Below are positions 35,315-44,681 of a stretch of 64,000 nt of DNA, one piece after another (positions within the stretch are counted from its first letter, which is position 1; the number at the start of each line of letters is the position of its first letter). The notes beneath the pieces are model-generated. The model searched no databases and was not told the origin of the DNA. It saw nothing but the letters and a program-made list of their open reading frames with translations. Made by a program: the position numbers and the translations under genes. This DNA comes from Gemmobacter megaterium (GTDB lineage Bacteria; Pseudomonadota; Alphaproteobacteria; Rhodobacterales; Rhodobacteraceae), in NCBI RefSeq assembly GCF_900156815.1, contig NZ_FTOT01000001.1:866679-930678 (forward strand). The letters are read 5' to 3'.

Positions 35315-36025
35315 ATGGATTACATCAAGGAACAGCCCAGCAACGCCGACCAGCGCCAACGTATTGCCCTCTGGGCATGGGAAAACTTCGAGCGCCCCGT
35401 GCGTCACGATGAACTCGGCGTCGACGAGATCGACAACCCGGTTGCTTTCGCCCTGAAACTCCAGGCCGATCCCGAACAGGCCTGCGACCTCTGGGCGCGG
35501 ATGATCCGCCACGCCTATCTGCGCGAGGTGATCGTTCTCAACGAAATTATCATGATGAAAGAGGTTGGCCGAGCGTATCCCAAGGATTTCGACCGTTTCG
35601 AGCCCACGCCGGGCGAAGTCATCACCGGGTCGATCCTTTCGATCTGGCCCCGGTTCATGGGGCATGAGGTCGTTCTCTGCCTTTTCGAAGGGATGAACCC
35701 GCGCGATGGGCTGATGATCCTCGACGGTGACCCGGAGGCGTCCGCGCTTTTGCGGCAGATCAGCGATGCCTCGCTCTATAGGGTTCACAGCGCAATCCTC
35801 GCCGGCCGTAATCGTTCGGGCGACCATTGGCTCCGGGCGTTGTGCGAAACCGAGCCCCTGACGGATGAGCGCGCCGATGCCATCCGGGCGGAGTTCGATC
35901 ATGCCGGCCTTGCCCGTGACCAGATCGCCATGATCCGCGCCTGCCAAGCCGGCCAGTGGAGCGTCACCCCGATCGGTGCCGACTATGTTCAGAAGAAACT
36001 TGCTGCGCTCAGAGAGGCGGCATGA
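35315..36025 (+). CDS. Unknown protein encoded between hsdS and hsdR
   Basis: I do not recognise this 236-residue soluble protein. It contains RIALWAWENFERPVRHDELG, SIWPRFMGHEVVLCLFEGMN and ends IGADYVQKKLAALREAA. It lies inside the restriction operon: a GTG at 35306 overlaps the hsdS stop, and the ATG at 35315 is 5 nt after it. It could be an accessory regulator or anti-restriction-control factor. Its codon use matches hsdM and hsdR. Confidence 0.6.
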   Translation: MDYIKEQPSNADQRQRIALWAWENFERPVRHDELGVDEIDNPVAFALKLQADPEQACDLWARMIRHAYLREVIVLNEIIMMKEVGRAYPKDFDRFEPTPGEVITGSILSIWPRFMGHEVVLCLFEGMNPRDGLMILDGDPEASALLRQISDASLYRVHSAILAGRNRSGDHWLRALCETEPLTDERADAIRAEFDHAGLARDQIAMIRACQAGQWSVTPIGADYVQKKLAALREAA

Positions 36026-36143
36026 TGCGCCGCATCGACGCAGCAGTCGTCAAGCATTCCTTGACAACTGCCCCACGACCGAGGCGGCAAGTTGTAAGGG
36101 TCGCTTACAGGTGCGCACCCACGACAAAATGAAGGCCTGATCC

Positions 36144-39050
36144 ATGACCGTCCAGTCCGAAGCCCAGCTTGAAGCCGCCCTTGTCACCCGTCTTGAGGGC
36201 AAGGGCTGGGTGCCGGTCAAGCTGGCCGGAGAGGCCGACCTTTGGGCGAACCTGCGTGCGCAGCTCGGGGTGCATAACGACACCAGTTTCACAGTTTCCG
36301 AATTCGCCCGCATCCGCAACCATCTGGAAAAGGGCAACCCGTTCGAGAAGGCGCAGACGCTGCGGGATCGGTTCCACCTGACCCGCGATGACGGCAGCTC
36401 GTTCTACGTCCAGTTCTTCAACGCGGAACATTGGTGCCGCAATCAGTATCAGGTGGCGACCCAGATCGCCGTCACCGGCAGCCGTGCCAACCGCTATGAC
36501 GTGACGCTGCTGGTGAACGGGTTGCCGCTTTGCCAAGTCGAGCTGAAGCGGCGCGGTGGCGACCTGAAACAGGCCTTCAACCAGATCAACCGGTATCATC
36601 AGGACAGCTACCGCGCGGCGGGTGGGATCTTTCAGTTCGTCCAGATCTTCGTGATCTCGAACGGCGTCGATACCCGCTATTACGCCAATAACCGCCACCA
36701 GAGCTATGAACAGACCTTTGCCTGGGCGGGTATCGACAACAAGCCGATCAACCGCCTGGACGCCTTCGCCGATATCTTCCTGGAAAAGTGCCAGCTCTCC
36801 AAGATGATCGCCAAATATGTCGTTCTGCATCAGAGCGACAAGGTGATGATGGTGCTGCGCAGTTACCAGTATTACGCCGCCGAGGCGATCCTCGACCGCG
36901 TCGCGCATCACAAGGGCAACGGCTATGTCTGGCACACCACCGGCTCGGGCAAGACGCTGACCAGCTTCAAGGCGGCGCAGAACCTGATGGCGCTGCCCAA
37001 GGTCGAAAAGGTGGTTTTCGTGGTCGACCGCGCGGACCTCGATGACCAGACGGTGCGCGAGTTCAACGCCTTCAAGGAGGATTCCGTTGACCAGACAGAC
37101 AACACGCGTGTGCTCGTCGACCGGCTGACCGACCCTACCGTCAGGCTGGTCATCACCACCATCCAGAAGCTGAACAAGGCGACTTCACCGGGCCGTTACG
37201 CCGGGCCGATGGAGGCGATCAAGGATGGCCGCGTGGTCTTCATCTTTGACGAATGCCATCGCAGCCAGTTCGGCGAGACCCATCGCCGGATCGTCGATTT
37301 CTTCCCGCGCGCGCAGATGTTCGGCTTTACCGGCACGCCGATCCTGGCCGACAATGCCATTGGCCGGCGGACCACCAAGGATTTGTTCGGCGATCAGCTG
37401 CACACCTATGTCATCACCGACGCCATCCGCGACCGCAACGTGCTGAGGTTCTCGGTCGAATATATGGGGGTGGAGCCGCCGAAACCCGAAGAGACCGGCG
37501 ACAAGGATGAGGATCGGCGCAGGAAGAAGCTGGCGGATCGGCTGCACGCCTCATCTGCGTTTTTCGATCACCCGGACCGGATCGACGCCGTCACCGACTG
37601 GATCATCGCAAACCACGACACCAAGACCCGGGGACGCCAGTTCGGCGCGATCATGGCGGTCTCTTCGGTCGATGCGCTGATCCGGTATTACGAGGCGTTC
37701 GAGGCCAAGCGGCAGGCGGGGCGGCATGACCTGAAAATTGCCACCATCTTCACCTATGCCGCCAACCCGGAGAGCGCCGAGGCGGATGGCATGCTGCCGG
37801 AGGAGGACTTCCCCGACAGCGTTGCCCCGCAGGACACGCCCAAGCGCGACAAGCTGGTGGAATTCGTCGCCCTCTACAACCAGACCTACGGCACAAACGA
37901 AAGCGTCACCGACGGCAAGGGGTTCTACACCTATTACCGGGCGCTGGCGAAAAGGGTGAAGGCGCGCGACCGTAAACCTTTTGACCCCGAACAAGGTGTC
38001 GATATTTTGCTGGTCGTGAACATGTTCCTGACCGGGTTCGATGCCCGCACGGTCAACACGCTTTACGTCGACAAGAACCTGCGCTGGCACGGGCTGATCC
38101 AGGCGTTTTCCCGCACCAACCGCATCCTCAGCGCCGAGAAGTCGCAGGGCAATATTGTCTGCTTCCGCGACCTCAAGGACAATACCGACGAGGCAATCGC
38201 GCTTTTCGCCGACAAGAACGCCCGCGAGGTGATTTTGATCGGCAGCTATGAGGAGCACCTGACCCGCCACGCTGAGGCGGTCAAGGCGCTGCTGGAGATC
38301 ACCCCCGATGCCGATGCGGTCGATGATCTGACCGACGAGGAGCAACAGGCCGCCTTCGTCAAAGCCTTTCGCGATGTGATCCGGGTGAACAACGTGCTGG
38401 CCAGTTTTGCCGAGTTCCGTCCCGAGGATCTGACGCTTCCCGCGCAGGAATTCGAGGATTTCAAGAGCAAGTATCTCGATCTTTCGCAGCGCCCGAAGCC
38501 CCCAGGTGAGGGTGATCCTTCGCCGGGCGGCCTGGACGAGATCGACTTCGAACTGGAGCTCTTGCGCCGCGACGATATCAACGTGGCCTATATCCTTGCG
38601 CTGTTGACCTCGCTCCGCGCCGCCGAAAAAGGCGGCAAGAACAGCCGGAAATCGCGCGAGATGCGGCGGCGGATTTTCGAGCTGTTGCTGTCCGAAGTGC
38701 AATTGCGCGACAAACGCGAGTTGATCGAGGCCTTTATCGACCGACAGATGCCGATGCTTGGCCCCGAAGACGATGTCCGCGCCGCTTTCGCCGCCTTCTG
38801 GTCTGAGGAACGTGCAAAGGCCTTTGCCAAGCTGATCGCGGACGAGAAGCTTGACCCGACCGGCTTCCAGCGCCTGACGCAGGAAATGGTGCTGACTGGC
38901 AAGCCGCCTGCGCATGATGCGGTGGTGGCGATCATGACGGTGAAGCCCGGGATCCTTGCCCGCAAGGCGGCCATCGCCCGCGTGATCGGCGGTATTGAGG
39001 CGCTGATGGCGACCTTCGATGACGGTGTCGGCGAGCTGGACGGGGAGTGA
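36144..39050 (+). CDS. hsdR: Type I restriction endonuclease subunit HsdR
   Basis: HsdR pumps DNA and cuts it far from the recognition site. The 968-residue protein has the HSDR_N nuclease domain (RYDVTLLVNG then LPLCQVELKRR, residues of about 117-137, the D...E-x-K active site), Walker A (TTGSGKT, about 265-271), DECH-type Walker B (FIFDECHRSQFGETH, about 368) and helicase motif VI region (LIQAFSRTNR). A helical C-terminal region of ~250 residues follows. All motifs are intact, so restriction should be functional when HsdS is. Confidence 0.95.
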   Translation: MTVQSEAQLEAALVTRLEGKGWVPVKLAGEADLWANLRAQLGVHNDTSFTVSEFARIRNHLEKGNPFEKAQTLRDRFHLTRDDGSSFYVQFFNAEHWCRNQYQVATQIAVTGSRANRYDVTLLVNGLPLCQVELKRRGGDLKQAFNQINRYHQDSYRAAGGIFQFVQIFVISNGVDTRYYANNRHQSYEQTFAWAGIDNKPINRLDAFADIFLEKCQLSKMIAKYVVLHQSDKVMMVLRSYQYYAAEAILDRVAHHKGNGYVWHTTGSGKTLTSFKAAQNLMALPKVEKVVFVVDRADLDDQTVREFNAFKEDSVDQTDNTRVLVDRLTDPTVRLVITTIQKLNKATSPGRYAGPMEAIKDGRVVFIFDECHRSQFGETHRRIVDFFPRAQMFGFTGTPILADNAIGRRTTKDLFGDQLHTYVITDAIRDRNVLRFSVEYMGVEPPKPEETGDKDEDRRRKKLADRLHASSAFFDHPDRIDAVTDWIIANHDTKTRGRQFGAIMAVSSVDALIRYYEAFEAKRQAGRHDLKIATIFTYAANPESAEADGMLPEEDFPDSVAPQDTPKRDKLVEFVALYNQTYGTNESVTDGKGFYTYYRALAKRVKARDRKPFDPEQGVDILLVVNMFLTGFDARTVNTLYVDKNLRWHGLIQAFSRTNRILSAEKSQGNIVCFRDLKDNTDEAIALFADKNAREVILIGSYEEHLTRHAEAVKALLEITPDADAVDDLTDEEQQAAFVKAFRDVIRVNNVLASFAEFRPEDLTLPAQEFEDFKSKYLDLSQRPKPPGEGDPSPGGLDEIDFELELLRRDDINVAYILALLTSLRAAEKGGKNSRKSREMRRRIFELLLSEVQLRDKRELIEAFIDRQMPMLGPEDDVRAAFAAFWSEERAKAFAKLIADEKLDPTGFQRLTQEMVLTGKPPAHDAVVAIMTVKPGILARKAAIARVIGGIEALMATFDDGVGELDGE

Positions 39051-39060
39051 TGCAGTCAGC

Positions 39061-40083
39061 ATGACGGAGCAAACCGCAGCCAGGATCGCGTCGGAATTTT
39101 TCCTCGGAGATGAGCCGGGCGCTTTGGTTTCGGCCAGTCGCCTCGGCGCGATCCTTGCCCGGATCCATACCGGACAGCCACTCTCTGATCTGCAGGAAAA
39201 TTTTCTCGAAGATCGAGGCTATCATGCACTCCTCGGCCTCGCACGCGGTGGTCTGGATCGCGCCGCATTTGGCGTTGTGGCCATTGCGGAACAGGCGGCA
39301 CGACAGACGGAACGGGCCGCTGAAAAATCGGCTCTTGCCCATCGTATCGAAGATGAGGCCCGCCTGAGACAGGCCAAAACCGACAGGAATAACGCCAAAT
39401 TTTTTGCGGCAGCCGAGCGGAAGCGGGCCAAACGCAAGCTCTTTGACGACTTCGACATGGGATATGTCGAGCATGAAGATTTTGCGCGGGTGCGGCAGAT
39501 ATTGCTTCAGGTTGTCGGCGGGACTGCCATTTCCAGAGACAATCTTACCTGGTTGGCGGCGGCGGGCCGAGAATATTGGACCGATCCCCTGCGCCGCGCT
39601 CATCACAGAATATTGGCGCAGGAGCTGACCCAAGAATGGCGGAAGACCGGCGATCCGTGGAAGGCCGTCAATGCCTGCGCCCAATGGCGAAAAGCGGATG
39701 AGCCGGCCGAGGGGCTGGAAATCACTCAATCCGCTTTGAAAAGAGGCACATCACCCAAGCTTCGCTCAGCCCTCCTGACCACCAGCGGCGGCGCGTTCCG
39801 GGACATGCGGCAGTTTGACGATGCAGTCCGGAACGGCACTGAAGCGCACGGTTTGACCCCGGATGATTTTCGGCCCTGCACCTTGCTGGGCGCGGTTCAT
39901 ATCGAGATGGGTGACTATGCCGAGGGGGCGGCTTGGTATGACAAGGCGGAGGCCCGGGGCGCAGGGCGCGACCTGATCGACCGGGAAATCCGCGCCATCC
40001 TGGCCGCGGCAAAGCCTGAGGATCGCAACACGATACGCGCGGCGCTGAAAACCCTTGACCCGATGCGGTTCGAGACCATCTAG
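39061..40083 (+). CDS. Unknown TPR-like protein downstream of hsdR
   Basis: The 340-residue protein has a charged coiled coil (residues of about 70-135, RQTERAAEKSALAHRIEDEA, AERKRAKRKLFDDF) followed by helical TPR-like repeats (GGAFRDMRQFDDAVRNGTEA, LLGAVHIEMGDYAEGAAWYD). It begins 11 nt after hsdR, so it is probably co-transcribed. TPR-like partners often bridge proteins, so an accessory role in the restriction complex is possible, but I know of no assigned function. Confidence 0.6.
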   Translation: MTEQTAARIASEFFLGDEPGALVSASRLGAILARIHTGQPLSDLQENFLEDRGYHALLGLARGGLDRAAFGVVAIAEQAARQTERAAEKSALAHRIEDEARLRQAKTDRNNAKFFAAAERKRAKRKLFDDFDMGYVEHEDFARVRQILLQVVGGTAISRDNLTWLAAAGREYWTDPLRRAHHRILAQELTQEWRKTGDPWKAVNACAQWRKADEPAEGLEITQSALKRGTSPKLRSALLTTSGGAFRDMRQFDDAVRNGTEAHGLTPDDFRPCTLLGAVHIEMGDYAEGAAWYDKAEARGAGRDLIDREIRAILAAAKPEDRNTIRAALKTLDPMRFETI

Positions 40084-40570
40084 CCCCGATCCCTGAGCCG
40101 TAAGATGATCGATGCCAGACCTGGGCGTCATACGGATACCGTCCGTCCGCATGAAAACGCGACACAGACGTGACGCCCCGAAAAAACGGTGAACCGGCCC
40201 ATATGCTGATGTTCCGAGTTAGATCATAGCAGTTCGATTCGTCAGAAATGCCCATCACTGTCCGGCGCCGGAAGGGCCATGAGCCAATCGGCTTCGGGCT
40301 AGGTCAGATTTTTCATCCTTTGAAAAAATGGACCGATTGAGCGGCTAAGGTGGCGTCCTCAATGGGAAAACGGACGGAATCAACCAATAAAAAAATTCAA
40401 CGCATTGAAAAGGCTTAATTTTATGCCTTGCGTGACTGTTGGCGTAATGCCTATCTCCCGTCTGCGTCCCCCGCGGCGCACAAAAAAGCACCCCGATCTC
40501 ACCACGACCGCACTGCGGTGTCCGGGCTTTTGCCTGTGGACCGCGCATGCCTTTTTCGCAGGAAATCCCG
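40084..40570. other. Intergenic region before the second hipA-like gene
   Basis: No gene is found in about 490 nt. The last part is AT-rich (around AACCAATAAAAAAATTCAAC at 40382) and may hold the promoter of the hipA-like gene. No small HTH gene that could be a HipB antitoxin is visible. Confidence 0.4.
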
Positions 40571-41842
40571 ATGGCCCATTTGGTCGACCAACTCGATGTC
40601 TGGCTCTGGACGCCTGGGGAAAGGAAGCCGGTCCTTGCCGGTCGACTGACGGACGAAGCCGTCGTGGTCTCCTTCGTTTATGATCCGGATTTCCTGCCGC
40701 TGCCGAATGCGATGCCGATCTTCGAGCGTGATCTGCCCCTCGGGACCGGCCGCCAATACCCCGTGGCTCCCCACAAACTGGCCCACTCGTTGCGCGATGC
40801 GCTGCCCGACAGGTGGGGCCGCCGTGCCATCGCGGCAGGGCTGCGCGCCGAGGGCATTGCATGCGTCGCCGAAGACGAGATCGACGATATCACGCTGATG
40901 CTCCGGACAGGTCCGGATCGTATCGGCGGCCTGCACTTTTGCCGCGGGGGCGAGACGCCTGATTTGACGACGCCGTTCCCGCCGACGCTTGAGACGCTGG
41001 CACGGCTTGTCGGGATCATTGACGCGGGAGATCCGGTGCCCCCGGAACTCCGTCCGTTCATCCCGCAATGTGCGTCGGTAGGGGGTGCGCGCCCAAAGAC
41101 GCTGTTTACCGATGTCGAGGCGGGTCGGTTCATCGCCAAATTCGTCCTCACCGAAGACTATCCGGTCGTTCAGGCGGAATTTGTTGCGATGAGACTGGCA
41201 GAACATGCCGGGATCAGTGTCGCACCCGTTCAGATCGAACGGGTCAACGAGCGTCCAGTGCTGCTGGTCAGACGCTTTGATCGTCAGCCTCACCCTGCCG
41301 GTGGCGAGATGCGCCATCACATGATTTCTGCTCTGACATGGACCCAGATGGGCGAGCTTTCCGCGCGGCATATCACTTATCCTCAGCTTGCTACGATCAT
41401 GGACGAGACCTGCTATGATCCCGCTGAGGACAAGGCTGAGATGTTCGCTCGGATATTCTTCAACATTCTTGTCGGCAATACCGATGACCATGCCCGCAAC
41501 CATGCTGCGGATTGGGACGGAGAGCAGATCCACCTGACGCCCGCATACGACATCTCCCCGCAGCGCCGGACGACGCGCAGTGCCAACCTGGCGATGGCTT
41601 TGACCGATGGTTCCCGCGCCGCTCAGCTTGCGAATGCCGCCGGGGTCGCGCCAATCTTCGGCGTAACCGTCCCGGATCTTCGGCGGCTGCGCGAGCGGCT
41701 GGTCGGCGCCATCCGCGAACACTGGATCGATGTCTGTGATGAGGCCTGTCTGTCTGAGGCGGAACGAGCCGGCCTCGCGGGACGGCAGTTCTTCAGCGAC
41801 TACGCGTTCGAGGGCTTCGGACGCACGCCCCGATTACGGTAA
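40571..41842 (+). CDS. Second HipA-like kinase, no antitoxin adjacent
   Basis: The 423-residue protein is a HipA-fold kinase: SVGGARPKTLF (P-loop-like), FIAKFVLTEDYPVVQAEFVA, LLVRRFDR and the catalytic IFFNILVGNTDDHARNHA, followed by LTPAYDISP. The start at 40571 follows AGGA. Unlike the hipBA pair at 14.4 kb it has no HTH gene next to it. It resembles the broader HipA-domain family seen in phage islands, where the antitoxin may be fused, distant or absent. The catalytic residues are intact. Confidence 0.85.
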   Translation: MAHLVDQLDVWLWTPGERKPVLAGRLTDEAVVVSFVYDPDFLPLPNAMPIFERDLPLGTGRQYPVAPHKLAHSLRDALPDRWGRRAIAAGLRAEGIACVAEDEIDDITLMLRTGPDRIGGLHFCRGGETPDLTTPFPPTLETLARLVGIIDAGDPVPPELRPFIPQCASVGGARPKTLFTDVEAGRFIAKFVLTEDYPVVQAEFVAMRLAEHAGISVAPVQIERVNERPVLLVRRFDRQPHPAGGEMRHHMISALTWTQMGELSARHITYPQLATIMDETCYDPAEDKAEMFARIFFNILVGNTDDHARNHAADWDGEQIHLTPAYDISPQRRTTRSANLAMALTDGSRAAQLANAAGVAPIFGVTVPDLRRLRERLVGAIREHWIDVCDEACLSEAERAGLAGRQFFSDYAFEGFGRTPRLR

Positions 41843-41894
41843 TCCATGCTGCGATGGCCGCCATCCATGACTGAAATTCATTTGGAACAATGTG

Positions 41895-42281
41895 ATGAAC
41901 CGACTTCTTGAAGCAGCCCATGCCGCTCAAAGCCTGCCGGGCCTGGAGACGTTGAAAGAAGCGCCCGTCTTGCGTGACTGGCTTGCCGCCATTGATCCGG
42001 CCGGGGTGCCGTGCCTTGCGGGCACAGTCAAGGGCCACCCGCGGCTTCAGGATGGCAAACGGATCTACACCTCGGTTCTCGTCGCCCTCGACGCCGAAGG
42101 CATCTGGGCCCGTTCCCGCAGTCGGTGGTATCGGCTTGATACCGAATGGAACTCGGAGATCGTGCCGGACGAGGTCACGCAGCGCGGCTACACCTGGCTG
42201 CGCCGGGATGATGCTGTAAACCTTGCAACCGTGATGCGTCTCGCGGTTCTGAACCGGCACGGGAGGCAACTCGATGCCTAG
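41895..42281 (+). CDS. Small protein, DUF6634-like
   Basis: The 128-residue protein contains AGTVKGHPRLQDGKRIYTSV and LDAEGIWARSRSRWYRLDTE, which I associate with the DUF6634 family of unknown function. It begins 52 nt after the hipA-like gene and overlaps the next gene by 8 nt, opening the phosphoesterase operon. Confidence 0.6.
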   Translation: MNRLLEAAHAAQSLPGLETLKEAPVLRDWLAAIDPAGVPCLAGTVKGHPRLQDGKRIYTSVLVALDAEGIWARSRSRWYRLDTEWNSEIVPDEVTQRGYTWLRRDDAVNLATVMRLAVLNRHGRQLDA

Positions 42282-42558
42282 CAAGAAGCAGGATCGGATG
42301 GCCAGGAAGCGGGCAGCACTTGCCCACGCCGCATCGGCACTGGCAGACGCCACCGATGACGCCGGTGTTGTCGAAGACATCCTGGTGCTGATGCATCTGG
42401 CCGGCGCGGCGCTCGAGCCGGCGACCGCAGGCGCCGTATCGAGCGGTGCGATGATTGCCCGTCAGCACATGGCAAGTCTGCGCGACAATCTGCATGCCGC
42501 ACGGCGCGAACTGGCCACGCTGCGGCACAAAGGCCGGCCTGAGGAGCACAGCACGTGA
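42274..42558 (+). CDS. Small helical protein in the phosphoesterase operon
   Basis: The 94-residue protein is predicted to be all-helical with a basic start (MPSKKQDRMARKRAAL) and Ala-rich helices. I do not recognise it. It overlaps the preceding gene by 8 nt and the following phosphoesterase gene by 4 nt (GTGA), so it is clearly part of the operon. Confidence 0.6.
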   Translation: MPSKKQDRMARKRAALAHAASALADATDDAGVVEDILVLMHLAGAALEPATAGAVSSGAMIARQHMASLRDNLHAARRELATLRHKGRPEEHST

Positions 42559-43130
42559 CATCATGGTTCACAGCCGATCTGCACCTCAGCCATGAGAACA
42601 TCATAGGTTTTTGCGCACGCCCATGTCCGGATGCGAGAGCCATGGATGCTGCGATCATCGCAGAACTGCAGGCGCGGGTCCGTCCTGATGACGATCTTTG
42701 GGTTTTGGGGGATTTCGCGGTCAGCAAGGCGACGGCTACACAACGCACTGAGGTGCGGGGTATATTCGACGCGATCCCGGGCAGAAAGCATTTGGTGCTC
42801 GGCAACCACGATCGCGCATGGATCCGCGATCTGCCGTGGGACAGCATGTCTCAGATGGCTGACATTGTCGTCGATGGCCGCAGGCTGTTCCTCTGCCACT
42901 ACCCTATGGTCACGTTCCCCGGGGCACGTCGGGGTGCGCTTCAGTTGTTCGGTCACGTCCACCAAAACTGGCGCGGCAGCCGCAACTCGGTGAACGTCGG
43001 CGTAGACATGTGGGATTTCCGCCCTGTGACCCTTCCGGAGATCGACGAACGCGCCAGATTCCTGCCCGTCAACAAGCATTGGGATGAGGTCGAACCCGGG
43101 TGTCCGCTATCAGCGGAGGTTGGAGACTGA
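42555..43130 (+). CDS. Calcineurin-like metallophosphoesterase 1 (short type)
   Basis: The 191-residue enzyme has the two-metal phosphoesterase motifs in order: FTADLHLSHENII (DxH), VLGDFAV (GD), LVLGNHDRA (GNHD), LCHYPM (H) and LFGHVHQNW (GHxH). The length and HENII signature are those of the small MPE subfamily often found in phages and islands. Its start is a GTG overlapping the upstream stop. Substrate unknown. Confidence 0.85.
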   Translation: MTSWFTADLHLSHENIIGFCARPCPDARAMDAAIIAELQARVRPDDDLWVLGDFAVSKATATQRTEVRGIFDAIPGRKHLVLGNHDRAWIRDLPWDSMSQMADIVVDGRRLFLCHYPMVTFPGARRGALQLFGHVHQNWRGSRNSVNVGVDMWDFRPVTLPEIDERARFLPVNKHWDEVEPGCPLSAEVGD

Positions 43131-43131
43131 G

Positions 43132-43764
43132 ATGGGAGAACAGGAAATGCGGGCCGTGGCCTTCGACTGCTTCGGCACCCTCCTGCGGATCACCGAGCCG
43201 ACAAATCCCTGGCGCCCCCTCTTGGCGGAGGCCCGTCGTCAGCCCGGCGCGCGGATGCTCGATCCACGGCGCGAGCCGATACTGACCATTGAAGAATTTG
43301 CTGCCGCTTGCGGTGTTCCGTTCCGCCCGAAATGGCGCGACGATCTGGACCGCGAAATCGCCAGCATCGCGGTGATGCCCGATGCGCTTCCCGTTCTGTC
43401 TTCGCTGCGGGCGGCAGGGTTCCGGCTTGCGCTGGCCAGCAATCTGGCCACGGCCTATGTCGAACCGGCGCTCGCTTTGCTCGGGGACTCCATCGACACG
43501 GACTGCCTCTCTTGCGATCCCGAGATCCTCGCGGTGAAGCCGGAACCCGCCTTTTTCTCTGCGCTGCAGCGCAAGATAGTCCTTCCCGCTGCCGAGATTC
43601 TGATGGTGGGCGACAGCCTCGCCTCGGATGTTGAAGGCGCCAAGGCGGCTAGCATGGCCGCGCTGCATCTTGTTTCTGGCGAGACATCACCACGTCCCGG
43701 ACAGATCCGGCACCTTGCCGATGTGCCGCAGTTCCTGGGCCTCAATCAACCCGGCTCGTCATGA
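43132..43764 (+). CDS. HAD-superfamily phosphatase
   Basis: The 210-residue protein shows HAD motif I (AFDCFGTLL, nucleophile Asp), motif II (LASNLAT), motif III (KPEPAFF) and motif IV (MVGDSLASDVEGAKAA). It is embedded between phosphoesterase genes: its ATG is 1 nt after the previous stop, and the next gene starts 25 nt after its own stop. A second ATG 5 codons in is possible. The reaction is phosphate-monoester hydrolysis; the substrate is unknown, but the context suggests it acts on products of the neighbouring phosphodiesterases. Confidence 0.85.
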   Translation: MGEQEMRAVAFDCFGTLLRITEPTNPWRPLLAEARRQPGARMLDPRREPILTIEEFAAACGVPFRPKWRDDLDREIASIAVMPDALPVLSSLRAAGFRLALASNLATAYVEPALALLGDSIDTDCLSCDPEILAVKPEPAFFSALQRKIVLPAAEILMVGDSLASDVEGAKAASMAALHLVSGETSPRPGQIRHLADVPQFLGLNQPGSS

Positions 43765-43789
43765 GCCGTTTCGCCGGAAAGCTCATGCT

Positions 43790-44611
43790 ATGAAGGTTCT
43801 TGTGACCGCAGACGTCCATCTCGATGCGTGGCAGCGGGCTGGACGCGATCCATTCCCGTCGCTTGCGCGGGCTCTGAGCACCGTTGATGCGGTGATTCTC
43901 GCCGGTGACTTGACGAACAACCCGCGTCTGCGCTGGTCTGCCGCCCTGTCCAGACTTTCGGAGATCGTCGCACCGGAGAAGGTCTATATCTTTCCCGGCA
44001 ACCACGATTACTACCACTTCCGTCTCGACGGTGACGACGTGCTGCGCGGTATTGTCGAGGATGCCGGCATGAATTGGGCGCAGAAAGCGGGGCTGGAATT
44101 CGACGGGGTCAGGTTTCTCTGTGCAACGCTCTGGACGGATTTTCTGCTCTCGGGAAGTAAGACCACAGCCCAAAATGCGGCCTGGTTTGCAATGAACGAC
44201 TACCGGCAGATCAGCCGAAACGCGGCAGGTGATCTTCTGCTGCCCGGGCACACGTCCGACCTTCACGCGGAGCATCTGGCCTGGCTCACCGACGAGATCT
44301 CCCGGTCTTTCGCCGGAAGGACGGTGATCGTGACGCATCACTGCCCCAGTCCGTCCGCAACAGGTGAGGTCGATCGGCTGACCCCAGCATTTACGTCGAA
44401 CCTCGACGATTGGATTATTCGACATCGCCCCGACCTTTGGCTTTTCGGCCACACGCACCGCCACTTGTCCGGCCGGGTCGGTCGAACGCGGATCATGAAC
44501 ATCTCGCTTGGCTATCCAGATGATGTGCCTTCCGTGCGAGAGGCCGAGATCCTGCTGCGCGGGCTGGTGGATACCGAGAGCCCGGGCATGCTGGCGTATG
44601 GGCCGCCGTGA
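43790..44611 (+). CDS. Calcineurin-like metallophosphoesterase 2
   Basis: The 273-residue enzyme has LVTADVHLD, ILAGDLTNN, IFPGNHDYYHF, IVTHHCPSP and LWLFGHTHRHL, with the family linker FLCATLWTDF. It is clearly paralogous to the next two genes, which share the DxHLD, GNHDYY and THHxP motifs in the same order. The GGAAAG before 43790 supports the start. It is the third enzyme of the operon. Confidence 0.85.
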   Translation: MKVLVTADVHLDAWQRAGRDPFPSLARALSTVDAVILAGDLTNNPRLRWSAALSRLSEIVAPEKVYIFPGNHDYYHFRLDGDDVLRGIVEDAGMNWAQKAGLEFDGVRFLCATLWTDFLLSGSKTTAQNAAWFAMNDYRQISRNAAGDLLLPGHTSDLHAEHLAWLTDEISRSFAGRTVIVTHHCPSPSATGEVDRLTPAFTSNLDDWIIRHRPDLWLFGHTHRHLSGRVGRTRIMNISLGYPDDVPSVREAEILLRGLVDTESPGMLAYGPP

Positions 44612-44681
44612 CCCGGATCGGCGCGCATATGTCTGAAGTCGCGATCCGCCCGACAATCCCCCATTTTAGAAGGCAAATCAG

